Positions 53,304-62,190 of a stretch of DNA of 64,000 nt are shown here, piece after piece. Position 1 is the stretch's first letter; each line of letters begins with the position of its first letter. The notes under the pieces are model-generated. The model made no database searches and was not told the DNA's origin. It was given only the letters and a program-made list of their open reading frames with translations. Both the position numbers and the translations under genes were made by a program. Source of the DNA: JANYLB01 sp963837715 (GTDB lineage: Bacteria > Actinomycetota > Acidimicrobiia > IMCC26256 > JANYLB01); assembly GCA_963837715.1 (NCBI GenBank), contig CAWIOF010000004.1, forward strand, positions 186,001-250,000, read 5' to 3'.

Positions 53304-53336
53304 TTTGTTCCCGGCGGGGGGAATTTCCCCGTGCGC

Positions 53337-53678
53337 TCAGCGGTGCGGGTCGGGGGGCCAGAGCCGCGCGTGGCTGAGCGGGACCAGCTCGCGGCGGTAC
53401 CGGGCGTGCGCGTGGTCGAGCTGGCTGCGGAGCTGCTCGACCTCGGCCTCGAGCGCGAGGACCCGTTGCACCCCCGCGAGGTTCAGTCCCGCGGTGGTGA
53501 GGTCCTGGATGCGCCGGAGGAGCTGGATGTCGCGCTCCGAGTAGCGCCGACTCCGGCCCGCGGTGCGCTGGGGCTCGATGAGGCCCTTGCGCTCGTAGAT
53601 TCGCAGCGTCTGGGGGTGCACACCGGCGAGCTCCGCCGCGACCGAGATGACGTAGAGGGCGCGGTCGTCGGCGTTCAT
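53337..53678 (-). CDS. hspR: HspR, MerR-family heat-shock repressor
   Basis: 113 residues from ATG 53678, overlapping the dnaJ stop (TGATG). The HTH YVISVAAELAGVHPQTLRIY with ERKGLIEPQRTAGRSRRYSE is the HspR pattern; a coiled coil (LALEAEVEQLRSQLDHAHAR) follows. HspR with DnaK as co-repressor shuts off dnaK and clpB at HAIR sites. Last gene of dnaK-grpE-dnaJ-hspR, as in streptomycetes and mycobacteria. Confidence 0.93.
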   Translation of the reverse strand: MNADDRALYVISVAAELAGVHPQTLRIYERKGLIEPQRTAGRSRRYSERDIQLLRRIQDLTTAGLNLAGVQRVLALEAEVEQLRSQLDHAHARYRRELVPLSHARLWPPDPHR

Positions 53679-54889
53679 CACTGCTCCTCCTTCGTCTCGC
53701 CGGTCGGCAACAGATCGGCGCGGGGATCGTCGGGGAACGCCTCGGCCAGCGCCTCGACCGCGGCCCGCTCGGCCTCGTCGAGCTGCTTCGGGACCACGAT
53801 GTCGAAGGTCACGAGGAGATCGCCGGTGCCCCCGGACGTCGCGATCCCGCGACCCCGCACCCGCACCGTCGTGCCACTGCGGGTCCCGACCGGGACCTTG
53901 ACCGTGACCGGGTCGGCGAGCGTCGGGATGCGGACCTGGGCGCCGAGTGCAGCCTCCGCGAACGTGACCGGCACCGCCAGGGTGAGGTTGCGTCCGTCGC
54001 GACCGAACGTGGTGTCGGGACGTACGTGCACGCGCACGAACAGATCCCCCGGTGGTCCGCCGAACGAGCCGGCGCCGCCGCGCTCCTTCACCCGGATCTT
54101 CTGCCCATCGGCGACACCCGCGGGGATGCGGACCTTCACCTCACGACGACGACGTTCGACGCCGCGGCCCTTGCAGGTCGGGCACTTGTCCTTGACGATC
54201 GATCCGACTCCACCACAGGTGGGGCACACCTGCGAGAACGAGAACGGGCCCTGGTCGACCGCGATCGAGCCGCTGCCCGAGCAGTCGGGACATGTCTCGG
54301 GGAAGGTGCCCGGCTTCGCGCCGTTCCCGTGACACTCCGAGCACACGGCATCCGACGTGAAGCTGACCGACGTGGTGATGCCGTGCACGGCGTCGTGGAA
54401 GTCGAGGTGGAGCTCGGTCTCGAGGTCGTCGCCGCGGTGCGGACCGCGCGCCTGGCCGGCGCCGCGTCCCCGTCGGCCACCGGCACCGCCGGAACGACCG
54501 AAGAGTCCTCCGAGGATGTCGCCGAGCCCACCGGAGTCGTCGACGTCGAACTGGATGTTCTGGAACCCGCCGCGTCCGCCACCGCCGCCGAACCCGAAGC
54601 CGCCGGGGGCGCCGCCGCCGTATCCCGGGCCGCCCGCGCCGGCACCCGACGCGACCATCTGGCGGACCTCGTCGTACTCCTTGCGCTTGTCGGCTTCACC
54701 GAGCACGTCGTACGCGGCCGAGATCTCCTTGAAGCGATCCTCGGCTTCGACGTTCCCCTTGTTCTTGTCGGGGTGGAATTCCTTGGCGAGCTTCCGGTAC
54801 GCGCGCGTGATCTCCTTCTCGTCGGCCCCACTGGGCACGCCGAGCGTGGAGTAGTAGTCCTTCTCGAACCACTCGCGTTGCGGAGCCAT
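53678..54889 (-). CDS. dnaJ: Chaperone DnaJ
   Basis: 403 residues. J domain with HPD (KEFHPDKNKG near residue 40), Gly/Phe-rich linker (residues about 85-150), four zinc-finger repeats CSECHGNG, CPDCSGSG, CPTCGGVG, CPTCKGRG, and C-terminal substrate domains (VRIPAGVADGQKIRVKERG). The N-terminus MAPQREWFEKDYYSTLGV is the DnaJ1 type that goes with dnaK. It stimulates DnaK ATP hydrolysis. 29 nt after grpE. Confidence 0.96.
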   Translation of the reverse strand: MAPQREWFEKDYYSTLGVPSGADEKEITRAYRKLAKEFHPDKNKGNVEAEDRFKEISAAYDVLGEADKRKEYDEVRQMVASGAGAGGPGYGGGAPGGFGFGGGGGRGGFQNIQFDVDDSGGLGDILGGLFGRSGGAGGRRGRGAGQARGPHRGDDLETELHLDFHDAVHGITTSVSFTSDAVCSECHGNGAKPGTFPETCPDCSGSGSIAVDQGPFSFSQVCPTCGGVGSIVKDKCPTCKGRGVERRRREVKVRIPAGVADGQKIRVKERGGAGSFGGPPGDLFVRVHVRPDTTFGRDGRNLTLAVPVTFAEAALGAQVRIPTLADPVTVKVPVGTRSGTTVRVRGRGIATSGGTGDLLVTFDIVVPKQLDEAERAAVEALAEAFPDDPRADLLPTGETKEEQ

Positions 54890-54918
54890 CAGGCCGTCAT
54901 CCTCGAACTCGTCGCCCG

Positions 54919-55485
54919 CTACCCGCGGCTGACCTTGACCATCGCCGGCCGCAGCACGCGACCCTTCAGCCGGTAGCCGGTCCGCATCACGTCGGCGACC
55001 ACGGGTTCACCGTCGCCGTCTTCCTGCATCACCGCTTCGTGCTCGTTGGGATCGAACGGCGCGCCCTCGGCGGCGATGCGTTCGAGGCCGGCCTTCTCGA
55101 GCACGCCGAGGAAGTCGGCGTACACGAGCTCGATGCCCTTGCGGACCTTCTCGCCGAGCTCGGCGTCGAGCGACATCAGTGCGAGCTCGAAGTTGTCGAG
55201 CACGGGGAGCAGCTGTTCCACGAGACCTTCGTTCGCCCGTTCCGCATGGGCGGCCTGGTCGCGCATCGTCCGCTTCTTGAAGTTGGCGAACTCAGCCTGC
55301 ATCCGCTGCAGATCACCGATGAGACCGTCGCGTTCCGCGCGCAGGTCCTCGAGGTGGTCGGCCGAGGTGGTGGGATCCTCCACCACCTCGCCCTCGATCA
55401 CCTGGTCGTCGAGCGGCCGGTCGCCGGCAGCCTGCGCCTCTTCGGAGGCGAACGGATCGGCCGGCATCTCACCGTCGACGGTCAC
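54919..55485 (-). CDS. grpE: Nucleotide exchange factor GrpE
   Basis: 188 residues, GTG start overlapping the dnaK stop (GTGA). Acidic disordered N-terminus, long helix (AERDGLIGDLQRMQAEFANF), then the family signature in the C-terminal wing: LERIAAEGAPFDPNEHEAVM and GYRLKGRVLRPAMVKVS. Opens DnaK to release ADP. Confidence 0.95.
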   Translation of the reverse strand: MTVDGEMPADPFASEEAQAAGDRPLDDQVIEGEVVEDPTTSADHLEDLRAERDGLIGDLQRMQAEFANFKKRTMRDQAAHAERANEGLVEQLLPVLDNFELALMSLDAELGEKVRKGIELVYADFLGVLEKAGLERIAAEGAPFDPNEHEAVMQEDGDGEPVVADVMRTGYRLKGRVLRPAMVKVSRG

Positions 55486-57338
55486 GCGCTCTGCTCACCG
55501 GGCTCGTCGTCGACGATCTCGGCGTCGGCGACCTCGTCGTCGGACGGCGCCGACGACGCGCCACCCTCGGGACCGCCGGCGGCCGCACCCGCGTTCTGCT
55601 CGGCTTGCGCAGCCGAGTAGAGGCGTTGCGCGAACTCCTGGCTGGCCCCGATGAGCGCCTCGTGCGCTGCCTTCACCGCTTCGATGTCGGTGCCGGCGAG
55701 TGCTTCCTTCAGGGAGCCGAGCGCAGACTCGATCTTGGTGCGCTCGTCGGGCGACACCTTCTCGCCCTGCTCCTTCAGGAGCTTCTCCGTCTGGAAGACC
55801 AACGTGTCGGCCTGGTTGCGGACCTCGGCCTCCTCGCGGCGCTGGCGGTCTTCCTCCGCGTGCGCCTCGGCCTCCTTCATCATGCGGTCGATCTCGTCCT
55901 TGCCGAGCGCGGTGCCGCCGGTGATGGTCATCTGCTGTTCCTTGCCGGTGCCGAGATCCTTCGCCGACACGTGGACGATCCCGTTGGCGTCGATGTCGAA
56001 CGTGACCTCGACCTGCGGGACGCCACGCGGAGCGGGCGGGATGCCGACGAGCTGGAAGGTGCCGAGGGTCTTGTTGCGGTAGGCCATGTCGGACTCGCCC
56101 TGGAGCACCTTGATCTCGACGCTGGGCTGGTTGTCGTCGGCGGTGGTGAACACCTCGGACCGCTTGGTCGGGATCGTGGTGTTGCGCTCGATCAGCTTGG
56201 TCATGATCTGACCCTTGGTCTCGATGCCGAGGGACAGCGGCGTGACGTCGAGGAGGAGGATGTCCTTCACGTCGCCCTTGAGCACACCGGCCTGCACGGC
56301 CGCACCGATCGCGACCGCCTCATCGGGGTTGACGCCCTTGTCGGGGTCCTGTCCCGTGAGTTCGCGCACGAGGTCGGCCACCGCGGGCATGCGGGTGGAA
56401 CCGCCCACGAGCACCACGTGCTCGAGCTTGCCCTGCTCGAGGCCGGCGTCGCGGATGGCCTGCTCGAACGGACCCTTGGTGGCCTCGAGGAGATCGGCGG
56501 TGATCTCCTGGAACTTGGCCCGGGTGAGCGTGAGCTCGAGGTGCAGGGGACCATCGGCGGTGGCGGTGATGAACGGCAGGTTCACCGACGTCTCCGCGAG
56601 CGACGACAGTTCGATCTTCGCCTTCTCGGCCGCTTCCTTCAGGCGCTGGGTGGCCATCTTGTCGACACCGAGGTCGACGCCGTGGGCGTTCTTGAACTCC
56701 GCGACCATCCAGTCGATGACGCGCTGGTCCCAGTCGTCGCCGCCGAGGTGGGTGTTCCCGGCCGTCGACTTGACCTCGAACACGCCGTCGCCGATCTCGA
56801 GCACCGACACGTCGAACGTGCCCCCGCCGAGGTCGAACACGAGGATCGTCTGGTCCTTGTCCTTGTCGAGGCCGTACGCCAATGACGCCGCCGTCGGCTC
56901 GTTGATGATCCGGAGGACCTCGAGTCCCGCGACCTGGCCGGCCTCGGTGGTCGCCTGACGCTCGGCGTCGCCGAAGTAGGCGGGAACCGTGATCACGGCC
57001 TGGGTGACGGTGTCGCCCAGGTAGGCCTCGGCGTCGCGCTTGAGCTTCTGCAGGATCCGGGCCGAGATCTCCTGCGCGTTGTAGGGCTTGCCGTCGATGT
57101 CGACGGACCAGTTGGTGCCCATGTGGCGCTTCACCGACCGGATCGTGCGATCCGGGTTGGTGATCGCCTGCCGCTTGGCGACCTCACCGACGAGCACCTC
57201 GCCGGTCTTCGAGAACGCGACGACCGACGGGGTCGTGCGGGACCCCTCGGCGTTGGGGATCACGACGGGCTCGCCCGCCTCGAGGACCGAGACGACCGAG
57301 TTCGTGGTGCCCAGGTCGATGCCGACGGCCTTGGCCAT
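55482..57338 (-). CDS. dnaK: Chaperone DnaK (Hsp70)
   Basis: 618 residues from ATG 57338 (MAKAVGIDLGTTNSVVSVLE); the longer frame to 57491 crosses the promoter region. Hsp70 signatures IDLGTTNS, VFDLGGGTFDVSVLEIGDG and VVLVGGSTRMPAVADLVREL are intact, with the substrate domain (LLDVTPLSLGIETKGQIMTK) and a C-terminal tail ending in DDEPGEQSA. Heads the dnaK-grpE-dnaJ-hspR operon. Confidence 0.97.
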   Translation of the reverse strand: MAKAVGIDLGTTNSVVSVLEAGEPVVIPNAEGSRTTPSVVAFSKTGEVLVGEVAKRQAITNPDRTIRSVKRHMGTNWSVDIDGKPYNAQEISARILQKLKRDAEAYLGDTVTQAVITVPAYFGDAERQATTEAGQVAGLEVLRIINEPTAASLAYGLDKDKDQTILVFDLGGGTFDVSVLEIGDGVFEVKSTAGNTHLGGDDWDQRVIDWMVAEFKNAHGVDLGVDKMATQRLKEAAEKAKIELSSLAETSVNLPFITATADGPLHLELTLTRAKFQEITADLLEATKGPFEQAIRDAGLEQGKLEHVVLVGGSTRMPAVADLVRELTGQDPDKGVNPDEAVAIGAAVQAGVLKGDVKDILLLDVTPLSLGIETKGQIMTKLIERNTTIPTKRSEVFTTADDNQPSVEIKVLQGESDMAYRNKTLGTFQLVGIPPAPRGVPQVEVTFDIDANGIVHVSAKDLGTGKEQQMTITGGTALGKDEIDRMMKEAEAHAEEDRQRREEAEVRNQADTLVFQTEKLLKEQGEKVSPDERTKIESALGSLKEALAGTDIEAVKAAHEALIGASQEFAQRLYSAAQAEQNAGAAAGGPEGGASSAPSDDEVADAEIVDDEPGEQSA

Positions 57339-57408
57339 GTGTGTGCCTCCGTAGTTGCGTGGACGAGAAAACGGGAGAGAAACCGGATTCGGCGGGTGGT
57401 GCCGAAAT

Positions 57409-57429
57409 CTTGAGTCGAACGTTAGCAAC
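57409..57429. promoter_or_regulatory. Partial HAIR site before dnaK
   Basis: One perfect HAIR half (CTTGAGT at 57409-57415) followed after 7 nt by TAGCAAC, which keeps only the CAA core of the second half. It lies 70 nt upstream of the dnaK ATG, where HspR would be expected to act, but is much weaker than the clpB site. Confidence 0.35.
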
Positions 57430-57472
57430 TTTGCTTCTAGCCTCGGTATTCCCCCGTCCTTGACAATGTGAC

Positions 57473-57478
57473 TAGATT
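57473..57478 (+). promoter_or_regulatory. Candidate -10 box of a leaderless promoter for the cyclic-nucleotide-binding gene
   Basis: TAGATT ends 6 nt before ATG 57485. The nearby TTGACA (57460-57465) is too close (7 bp) to be its -35 box. Confidence 0.5.
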
Positions 57479-57484
57479 CAGCGC

Positions 57485-57910
57485 ATGGCACGAAAAGGTG
57501 ACTTTCTCAACCACTTGGCCGAGGTCCCGCTCTTCAGCGCCCTCTCGAAGAAGGAACTGGGCCTCGTGGCCCGCAGAGCCGAAGACGTCCGGGTCGAACC
57601 GGGCGCCGTGCTCACCTCCGAGGGATCGGCCGGTCACGAGTTCTTCGTGATCGTCGAAGGGACCGCCAAGGTCAGCCGCCAGGGCAAGAAGGTCGCCGAG
57701 GTCGGACCGGGCGCTTCGTTCGGCGAGCTCGCGCTCCTCGATCGAGCGCCCCGCAACGCCACCGTCACCGCGGAGACCCCGATGGAGCTCGTCGTGCTCG
57801 GTCAGCGGGAGTTCGCGGGCCTCATCGACGACGTGCCGGGCTTCGCCCGCAAGTTGCTCGCCGGGATGGCGGCCCGCCTGCGCGAGTCCGACGCCAAATC
57901 GGTCCAGTAG
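57485..57910 (+). CDS. Stand-alone cyclic-nucleotide-binding-domain protein
   Basis: 141 residues: a single CAP_ED-type beta-barrel (FLNHLAEVPLFSALSKKELG, then FFVIVEGTAKVSRQGKKVAE and the phosphate-binding cassette SFGELALLDRAPRNATVTAE) with no HTH after it. So it is a Crp-like sensor without a DNA-binding domain, perhaps acting by protein contacts. The cassette keeps the GEL and RxATV residues that bind cyclic nucleotide phosphate. Divergent from dnaK, sharing a 146-bp promoter region. Confidence 0.85.
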   Translation: MARKGDFLNHLAEVPLFSALSKKELGLVARRAEDVRVEPGAVLTSEGSAGHEFFVIVEGTAKVSRQGKKVAEVGPGASFGELALLDRAPRNATVTAETPMELVVLGQREFAGLIDDVPGFARKLLAGMAARLRESDAKSVQ

Positions 57911-57974
57911 GACCGCTCTGATCCACGGCCTGGTCCACGGCGCCTCGTTACGACCGACGCGCGAGATGGCGCGG

Positions 57975-57980
57975 TAGCTT
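57975..57980 (+). promoter_or_regulatory. Candidate -10 box of a leaderless etfD promoter
   Basis: TAGCTT ends 6 nt before the GTG at 57987. Confidence 0.5.
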
Positions 57981-57986
57981 CCTGCC

Positions 57987-60215
57987 GTGCGCAAGTACCT
58001 GCCGAAGCCGCATCAACTCGTCCTGATCGTCGGTGTGCTCGCCGCGCTCGGCACGCTCGCGTCGTACACGGCGCCCGAGCTCACCGGTTGGCACGACGAC
58101 TCACCGATCAGCCGCGAGGTCTTCGGGGGGATCCCGGAGCCGGTCGTGGTCGCGTTCTACCTCACGATCGCGACGATGTTGATGGTCGTCGCGTGGCTCG
58201 TGTCGTTGCGGGTCCGCAACTACGAGCGGGGCCAGCCCGACGACCGCCGGGTCACGAAGCACAACGCGAAGCGGCGCGTGCGCGACTTCCGGGCCGGCGT
58301 GTGGATGCAGACCCTGCTCCGCGACCCCGCGGCCGGGGTGATGCACTCGCTCATCTACTTCGGCTTCCTCGTGCTGTTCGCGGTCACGATCATCCTCGAG
58401 ATCGACCACCAGCTCCCCGAAGACCTCCAATTCCTGCACGGCACCACCTACCAGGCGTACGCATTCGTTGCCGACCTCTTCGGCCTCGTGTTCCTCGCCG
58501 GGATCCTGTGGGCGATCGCGCGGCGGTACCTGCAGCGGCCGTACCGGATCCGGATCAAGTCGAAGCCCGAGCACGCGGTGATCCTGTTCACGTTCCTCGC
58601 GATCACGGTGACCGGGTTCGCTGCCGAGGCGTTCCGCATCGCGGAGCTGCGCGAGCTGAGCGGCCCCGCGGCCGACTTCGAGAAGTGGTCGTTCGTCGGA
58701 TGGGGCTTGTCCGGCGCGTTCGACTCCTGGACCGCCGGCTCGTTGCGCGACGCGCACCGCTGGGCCTGGGGCGCCCACGTCGCGACGTTCGTCGCCTTCC
58801 TCGTGATCCTGCCGACCACGATGTTGCGCCACATGATCACCTCGCCGGTGAACATGTTCCTGAAGGACAAGCCGCGCCCCAAGGGCGCGATGAAGCCGAT
58901 GCCGAACCTGATGGAGACGGAGCTCGAGAGCTTCGGCGCCACCCAGATCTCCGACTTCACCTGGAAGCAGCTGTTCGACACCGACGCCTGCACCATCTGC
59001 GGTCGGTGCACGTCCGTCTGTCCGGCGCACGCCACCGGCAAGCCGCTCGACCCGCGCGAGATCGTGCTGAAGGTCGGCGAGGTGATGGCCGCCACGGGTG
59101 ACCCGCGGGTGTCACCGCCGGTCGGCACGGCACCGGGGATCGTGGTCGACGTGGACAACGTCTTCTCGCGCATCACGTCGGAGGAGATCTGGGCGTGCAC
59201 GTCGTGCAAGGCGTGCGACGAGATCTGCCCCGTGAACATCGAGATCCTCGACAAGATCCTCGACATGCGCCGGTACCTCTCCCTCATGGAGAGCGATTTC
59301 CCGGCCGAGCTCGGCAACACGTACCGGTCGATGGAGAACTCGTCGAACGTGTACGGCATGAACCAGGGCGAGCGCGGCGACTGGGCCGCGAGCATCGAGG
59401 GCGTCGAGATCGTCGAGCCCGGCGATGCGTTCGACCACGAGTACCTCTACTGGGTCGGGTGCGCCGGCAGCTTCGACGACCGGAACAAGAAGGCGAGCCG
59501 CGCGGTCGCGCTGCTGTTGCAGCGGGCGGACATCGACTTCGCGATCCTCGGTCCGAGCGAGCTGTGCACCGGCGACTCCGCCCGCCGGTCGGGCAACGAG
59601 TACATCTTCCAGATGCTCGCCATGCAGAACATCGAGACGCTCGACGGCATGGGCGTGAAGAAGATCGTCACCCAGTGCCCGCACTGCTTCAACACCTTGA
59701 AGAACGAGTACCCCCAGCTGGAGGGGCACTACGAGGTGGTGCACCACTCGCAGCTGCTCACCGAGCTCGTGGCCGACGGTCGCCTCTCGCTCGCGGGCGC
59801 GTCGCTCCCGGAGCGCGTCACGTACCACGACTCCTGCTACCTCGGTCGCCACAACGACGTCTACCTCGCACCGCGCAAGGTCATCGCGCAGCTCGGTGGC
59901 ATCGAGGTCGTCGAGATGCCCCGCAACGGCACCAAGGGCATGTGCTGCGGCGCCGGCGGCGCGCGCATGTGGATGGAGGAGCACACCGGCAAGAAGGTGA
60001 ACATCGAACGCACCGAAGAGGCGCTCGCCACCGGCGCGCAACGCATCGCCGTCGCGTGCCCCTTCTGCTACGTGATGATGGAAGACGGCGTGAAGGAGAA
60101 GGGCCGCGACGAAGAGGTCCGCGTGCAGGACATCGCGGAGATGCTCCTCGAAGCGCTCGAGGCGGAGTCGACGCAGGCCGCGCCGGTCACCGCGAACTTC
60201 GAACCCGGGATCTGA
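57987..60215 (+). CDS. etfD: EtfD-type membrane (Fe-S) oxidoreductase, probable ETF:menaquinone oxidoreductase
   Basis: 742 residues, GTG start. An N-terminal NarI-like membrane module of five to six helices (residues about 10-290) is followed by a double 4Fe-4S ferredoxin domain (CTICGRCTSVCP and CTSCKACDEICPVN near 335 and 405) and two CCG domains (TQCPHCFNT, the GMCCGAGGARMW motif and ACPFCYVMM) as in heterodisulfide reductase HdrD. This architecture matches mycobacterial EtfD, which passes electrons from electron-transfer flavoprotein (fatty-acid oxidation) to the quinone pool. No etfAB genes are in view, so the partner is inferred. Confidence 0.87.
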   Translation: MRKYLPKPHQLVLIVGVLAALGTLASYTAPELTGWHDDSPISREVFGGIPEPVVVAFYLTIATMLMVVAWLVSLRVRNYERGQPDDRRVTKHNAKRRVRDFRAGVWMQTLLRDPAAGVMHSLIYFGFLVLFAVTIILEIDHQLPEDLQFLHGTTYQAYAFVADLFGLVFLAGILWAIARRYLQRPYRIRIKSKPEHAVILFTFLAITVTGFAAEAFRIAELRELSGPAADFEKWSFVGWGLSGAFDSWTAGSLRDAHRWAWGAHVATFVAFLVILPTTMLRHMITSPVNMFLKDKPRPKGAMKPMPNLMETELESFGATQISDFTWKQLFDTDACTICGRCTSVCPAHATGKPLDPREIVLKVGEVMAATGDPRVSPPVGTAPGIVVDVDNVFSRITSEEIWACTSCKACDEICPVNIEILDKILDMRRYLSLMESDFPAELGNTYRSMENSSNVYGMNQGERGDWAASIEGVEIVEPGDAFDHEYLYWVGCAGSFDDRNKKASRAVALLLQRADIDFAILGPSELCTGDSARRSGNEYIFQMLAMQNIETLDGMGVKKIVTQCPHCFNTLKNEYPQLEGHYEVVHHSQLLTELVADGRLSLAGASLPERVTYHDSCYLGRHNDVYLAPRKVIAQLGGIEVVEMPRNGTKGMCCGAGGARMWMEEHTGKKVNIERTEEALATGAQRIAVACPFCYVMMEDGVKEKGRDEEVRVQDIAEMLLEALEAESTQAAPVTANFEPGI

Positions 60216-60259
60216 CAGTCGATCCCAGGCCCGTCGGTCGCGCCAACGCCGAAACCCGC

Positions 60260-61576
60260 GTGAACGCGGCGCGGGCACGGCCCGAGAACCTCCGCGCCCG
60301 CGCCCGCCGCGAACGATTCGCGGCGTCGCTGTGGCCACTTCCGACGATCTTCGGGCTCGGTGCGCTGCTCGCGGCTGTGCTCCTGGTCGTGATCGACGAT
60401 CAGCTCGACATCCATGGTGGGACCGACCGCCTTCTCGTCGCCGACCCCGACACGGCGCTCGCGCTCACGTCGGTCGTCGCAACCGGCATGCTCGCCTTCC
60501 TCGGGATCGTGTTCGCCACCACGCTGGTCGCGATCCAGCTCGCGGCGAGCCAGTACTCGCCCCGGGCCGTTCGCGTCTTCGTCCGCTCGAAGCTGACCAA
60601 GGTCGCACTCGGGGTGTTCGTCGCGACCTTCGTCTTCTCCCTCGTCACCCTCATCGCCATTCGCACGGCCGACGCGACCGACGCGGGCTTCACTCCCGTG
60701 CTGTCCACCGCCGGACTCAGCATCCTCGTGATCGCGACGCTCGTTGCGTTCCTCGTGTTCGCGAACGGCACCGCTCAGCTCCTGCGGGTGCAGTACCTCA
60801 TCGAGCGGATCGCGAACGACACCCGACCCGGACTCGACCTCGCGTTCCCACACCGAAGCGAGGGGATCGACTCGGCCCTACCCGGCGCTGCGTCGGTCGA
60901 CGTGGCCTGTCGTTCCATCAGCCGAGGGGTCCTCGATGCCGTCGACGTGGGTGGACTGGCCGCGCTCGCCGAGCGGGTCGACGGTTGGCTCGAGATAACG
61001 GTTCGCACGGGGAGCTACGTTCCGCACGGCGGGAGGATCGCCATCTTGCACGGGAGCGTTCACTCGTCGCCGATCGCAGACGACGACCTCGCGCGCAGCG
61101 TCGACGCGTGTCTGCTCTTCACCAACGAACGGACCCTGCTGCAGGATCCGGGCTTCGGGCTCCGACAACTCGTCGACATCGCGAGCAGGGCGCTCTCGCC
61201 GGCGGTGAACGACCCCACGACCGCGGTGCAGGTCATCGACCGACTGACCGATCTGCTCGGGGAGATCGGCGACCGGCCTGATCCGAGCGGCTGGTTCACC
61301 GGCGAGTCGACCATCGTGCGGGTGCGACTCCTCCCCGACACGCTCGAGGGACTGACGACTCTCGCGTTCACCGAGATCATCCGGTACGGCGTCGACAGTC
61401 CCCAGGTGTTCCGTCGGCTCCGCAGTGCGTTCGACCAGCTCGAAGCCCGGGCGGGCCCGGACGCACAGGTGGGGATCGACGAGATGCGTCGGCTCCTCGC
61501 CGCGGCGGCCGACGAGCATGCACCGCGAGCGTTCCGGGAGATCGCGGCGGTTGGCGATCCGCGGGGGCTCGGCTGA
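60260..61576 (+). CDS. DUF2254 membrane protein
   Basis: 438 residues from GTG 60260 (start uncertain; no ribosome site). An Arg-rich N-terminus is followed by four membrane helices (LPTIFGLGALLAAVLLVVID, LTSVVATGMLAFLGIVFATT, LGVFVATFVFSLVTLIAI, LSTAGLSILVIATLVAFLVF) and a soluble domain. QLAASQYSPRAVRVFVRSKL and LVDIASRALSPAVNDPTTAV are the usual conserved blocks of DUF2254. Function unknown for the family. 44 nt after etfD on the same strand; may be co-transcribed. Confidence 0.82.
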   Translation: MNAARARPENLRARARRERFAASLWPLPTIFGLGALLAAVLLVVIDDQLDIHGGTDRLLVADPDTALALTSVVATGMLAFLGIVFATTLVAIQLAASQYSPRAVRVFVRSKLTKVALGVFVATFVFSLVTLIAIRTADATDAGFTPVLSTAGLSILVIATLVAFLVFANGTAQLLRVQYLIERIANDTRPGLDLAFPHRSEGIDSALPGAASVDVACRSISRGVLDAVDVGGLAALAERVDGWLEITVRTGSYVPHGGRIAILHGSVHSSPIADDDLARSVDACLLFTNERTLLQDPGFGLRQLVDIASRALSPAVNDPTTAVQVIDRLTDLLGEIGDRPDPSGWFTGESTIVRVRLLPDTLEGLTTLAFTEIIRYGVDSPQVFRRLRSAFDQLEARAGPDAQVGIDEMRRLLAAAADEHAPRAFREIAAVGDPRGLG

Positions 61577-61596
61577 GCGGCGCCCTCCATCCGCAA

Positions 61597-62190
61597 CTAG
61601 CGCCGCTTCGACCCACCCAGCTGGCGCCGGCGGAAGCACGTCGTGACGTGGTCGTTGACGAAGCCCGCGGCCTGCATGAACGCGTACATCGTGGTCGGGC
61701 CGACGAAGCCGAAGCCGCGCCGCTTCAGCTCCTTGCTGAGGGCCTTCGACGCGTCGGTGGAAGCGGGGAGCTCCGTGAGCACGTCGAACGTGTGCCGCAC
61801 GGTCGGACCGGCGAAGCCCCACAGGAATCCGTCGAGGCTGCCGAACTCGCGCTGCACCGCGAGCACCGCCCGGGCGTTCGCCACGGTCGACTCGACCTTC
61901 CCGCGGTGACGCACGATGGCCGGATCGAGCAGGAGGCGGTCGACGCGCGCCGGGGTGAACCGCGCGACCTTCGCGGCATCGAAGCCGGCGAACGCCTTCC
62001 GGTAGCCCTCGCGCTTGCGCAGGATCGTGGTCCAGCTGAGGCCGGCCTGCGCGCCTTCGAGGGTGATGAGCTCGAAGAGCGCTGGGTCGTCGTGATGGGG
62101 GACGCCCCACTCCTCGTCGTGGTAGGCGACCATCAGCGGATCGGTGCCCGCCCACTCGCAGCGGACCGGCCCGCGTGCGCTACTCGTCAC
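61597..62190 (-). CDS. tag: DNA-3-methyladenine glycosylase I
   Basis: 197 residues, GTG start overlapping the dcd end by 11 nt. CEWAGTDPLMVAYHDEEWG at the start, the catalytic region LITLEGAQAGLSWTTILRKR, and the C-terminal GFVNDHVTTCFRR. Cys11, His24 and the final His/Cys pair are the zinc ligands of Tag. Removes 3-methyladenine from alkylated DNA. Translationally coupled to dcd by overlap. Confidence 0.95.
   Translation of the reverse strand: MTSSARGPVRCEWAGTDPLMVAYHDEEWGVPHHDDPALFELITLEGAQAGLSWTTILRKREGYRKAFAGFDAAKVARFTPARVDRLLLDPAIVRHRGKVESTVANARAVLAVQREFGSLDGFLWGFAGPTVRHTFDVLTELPASTDASKALSKELKRRGFGFVGPTTMYAFMQAAGFVNDHVTTCFRRRQLGGSKRR

Noticed and set aside
57460..57465. TTGACA as the -35 box for the cyclic-nucleotide-binding gene
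   Set aside because: Only 7 bp separate it from the -10 candidate; real spacing is 16-18 bp.
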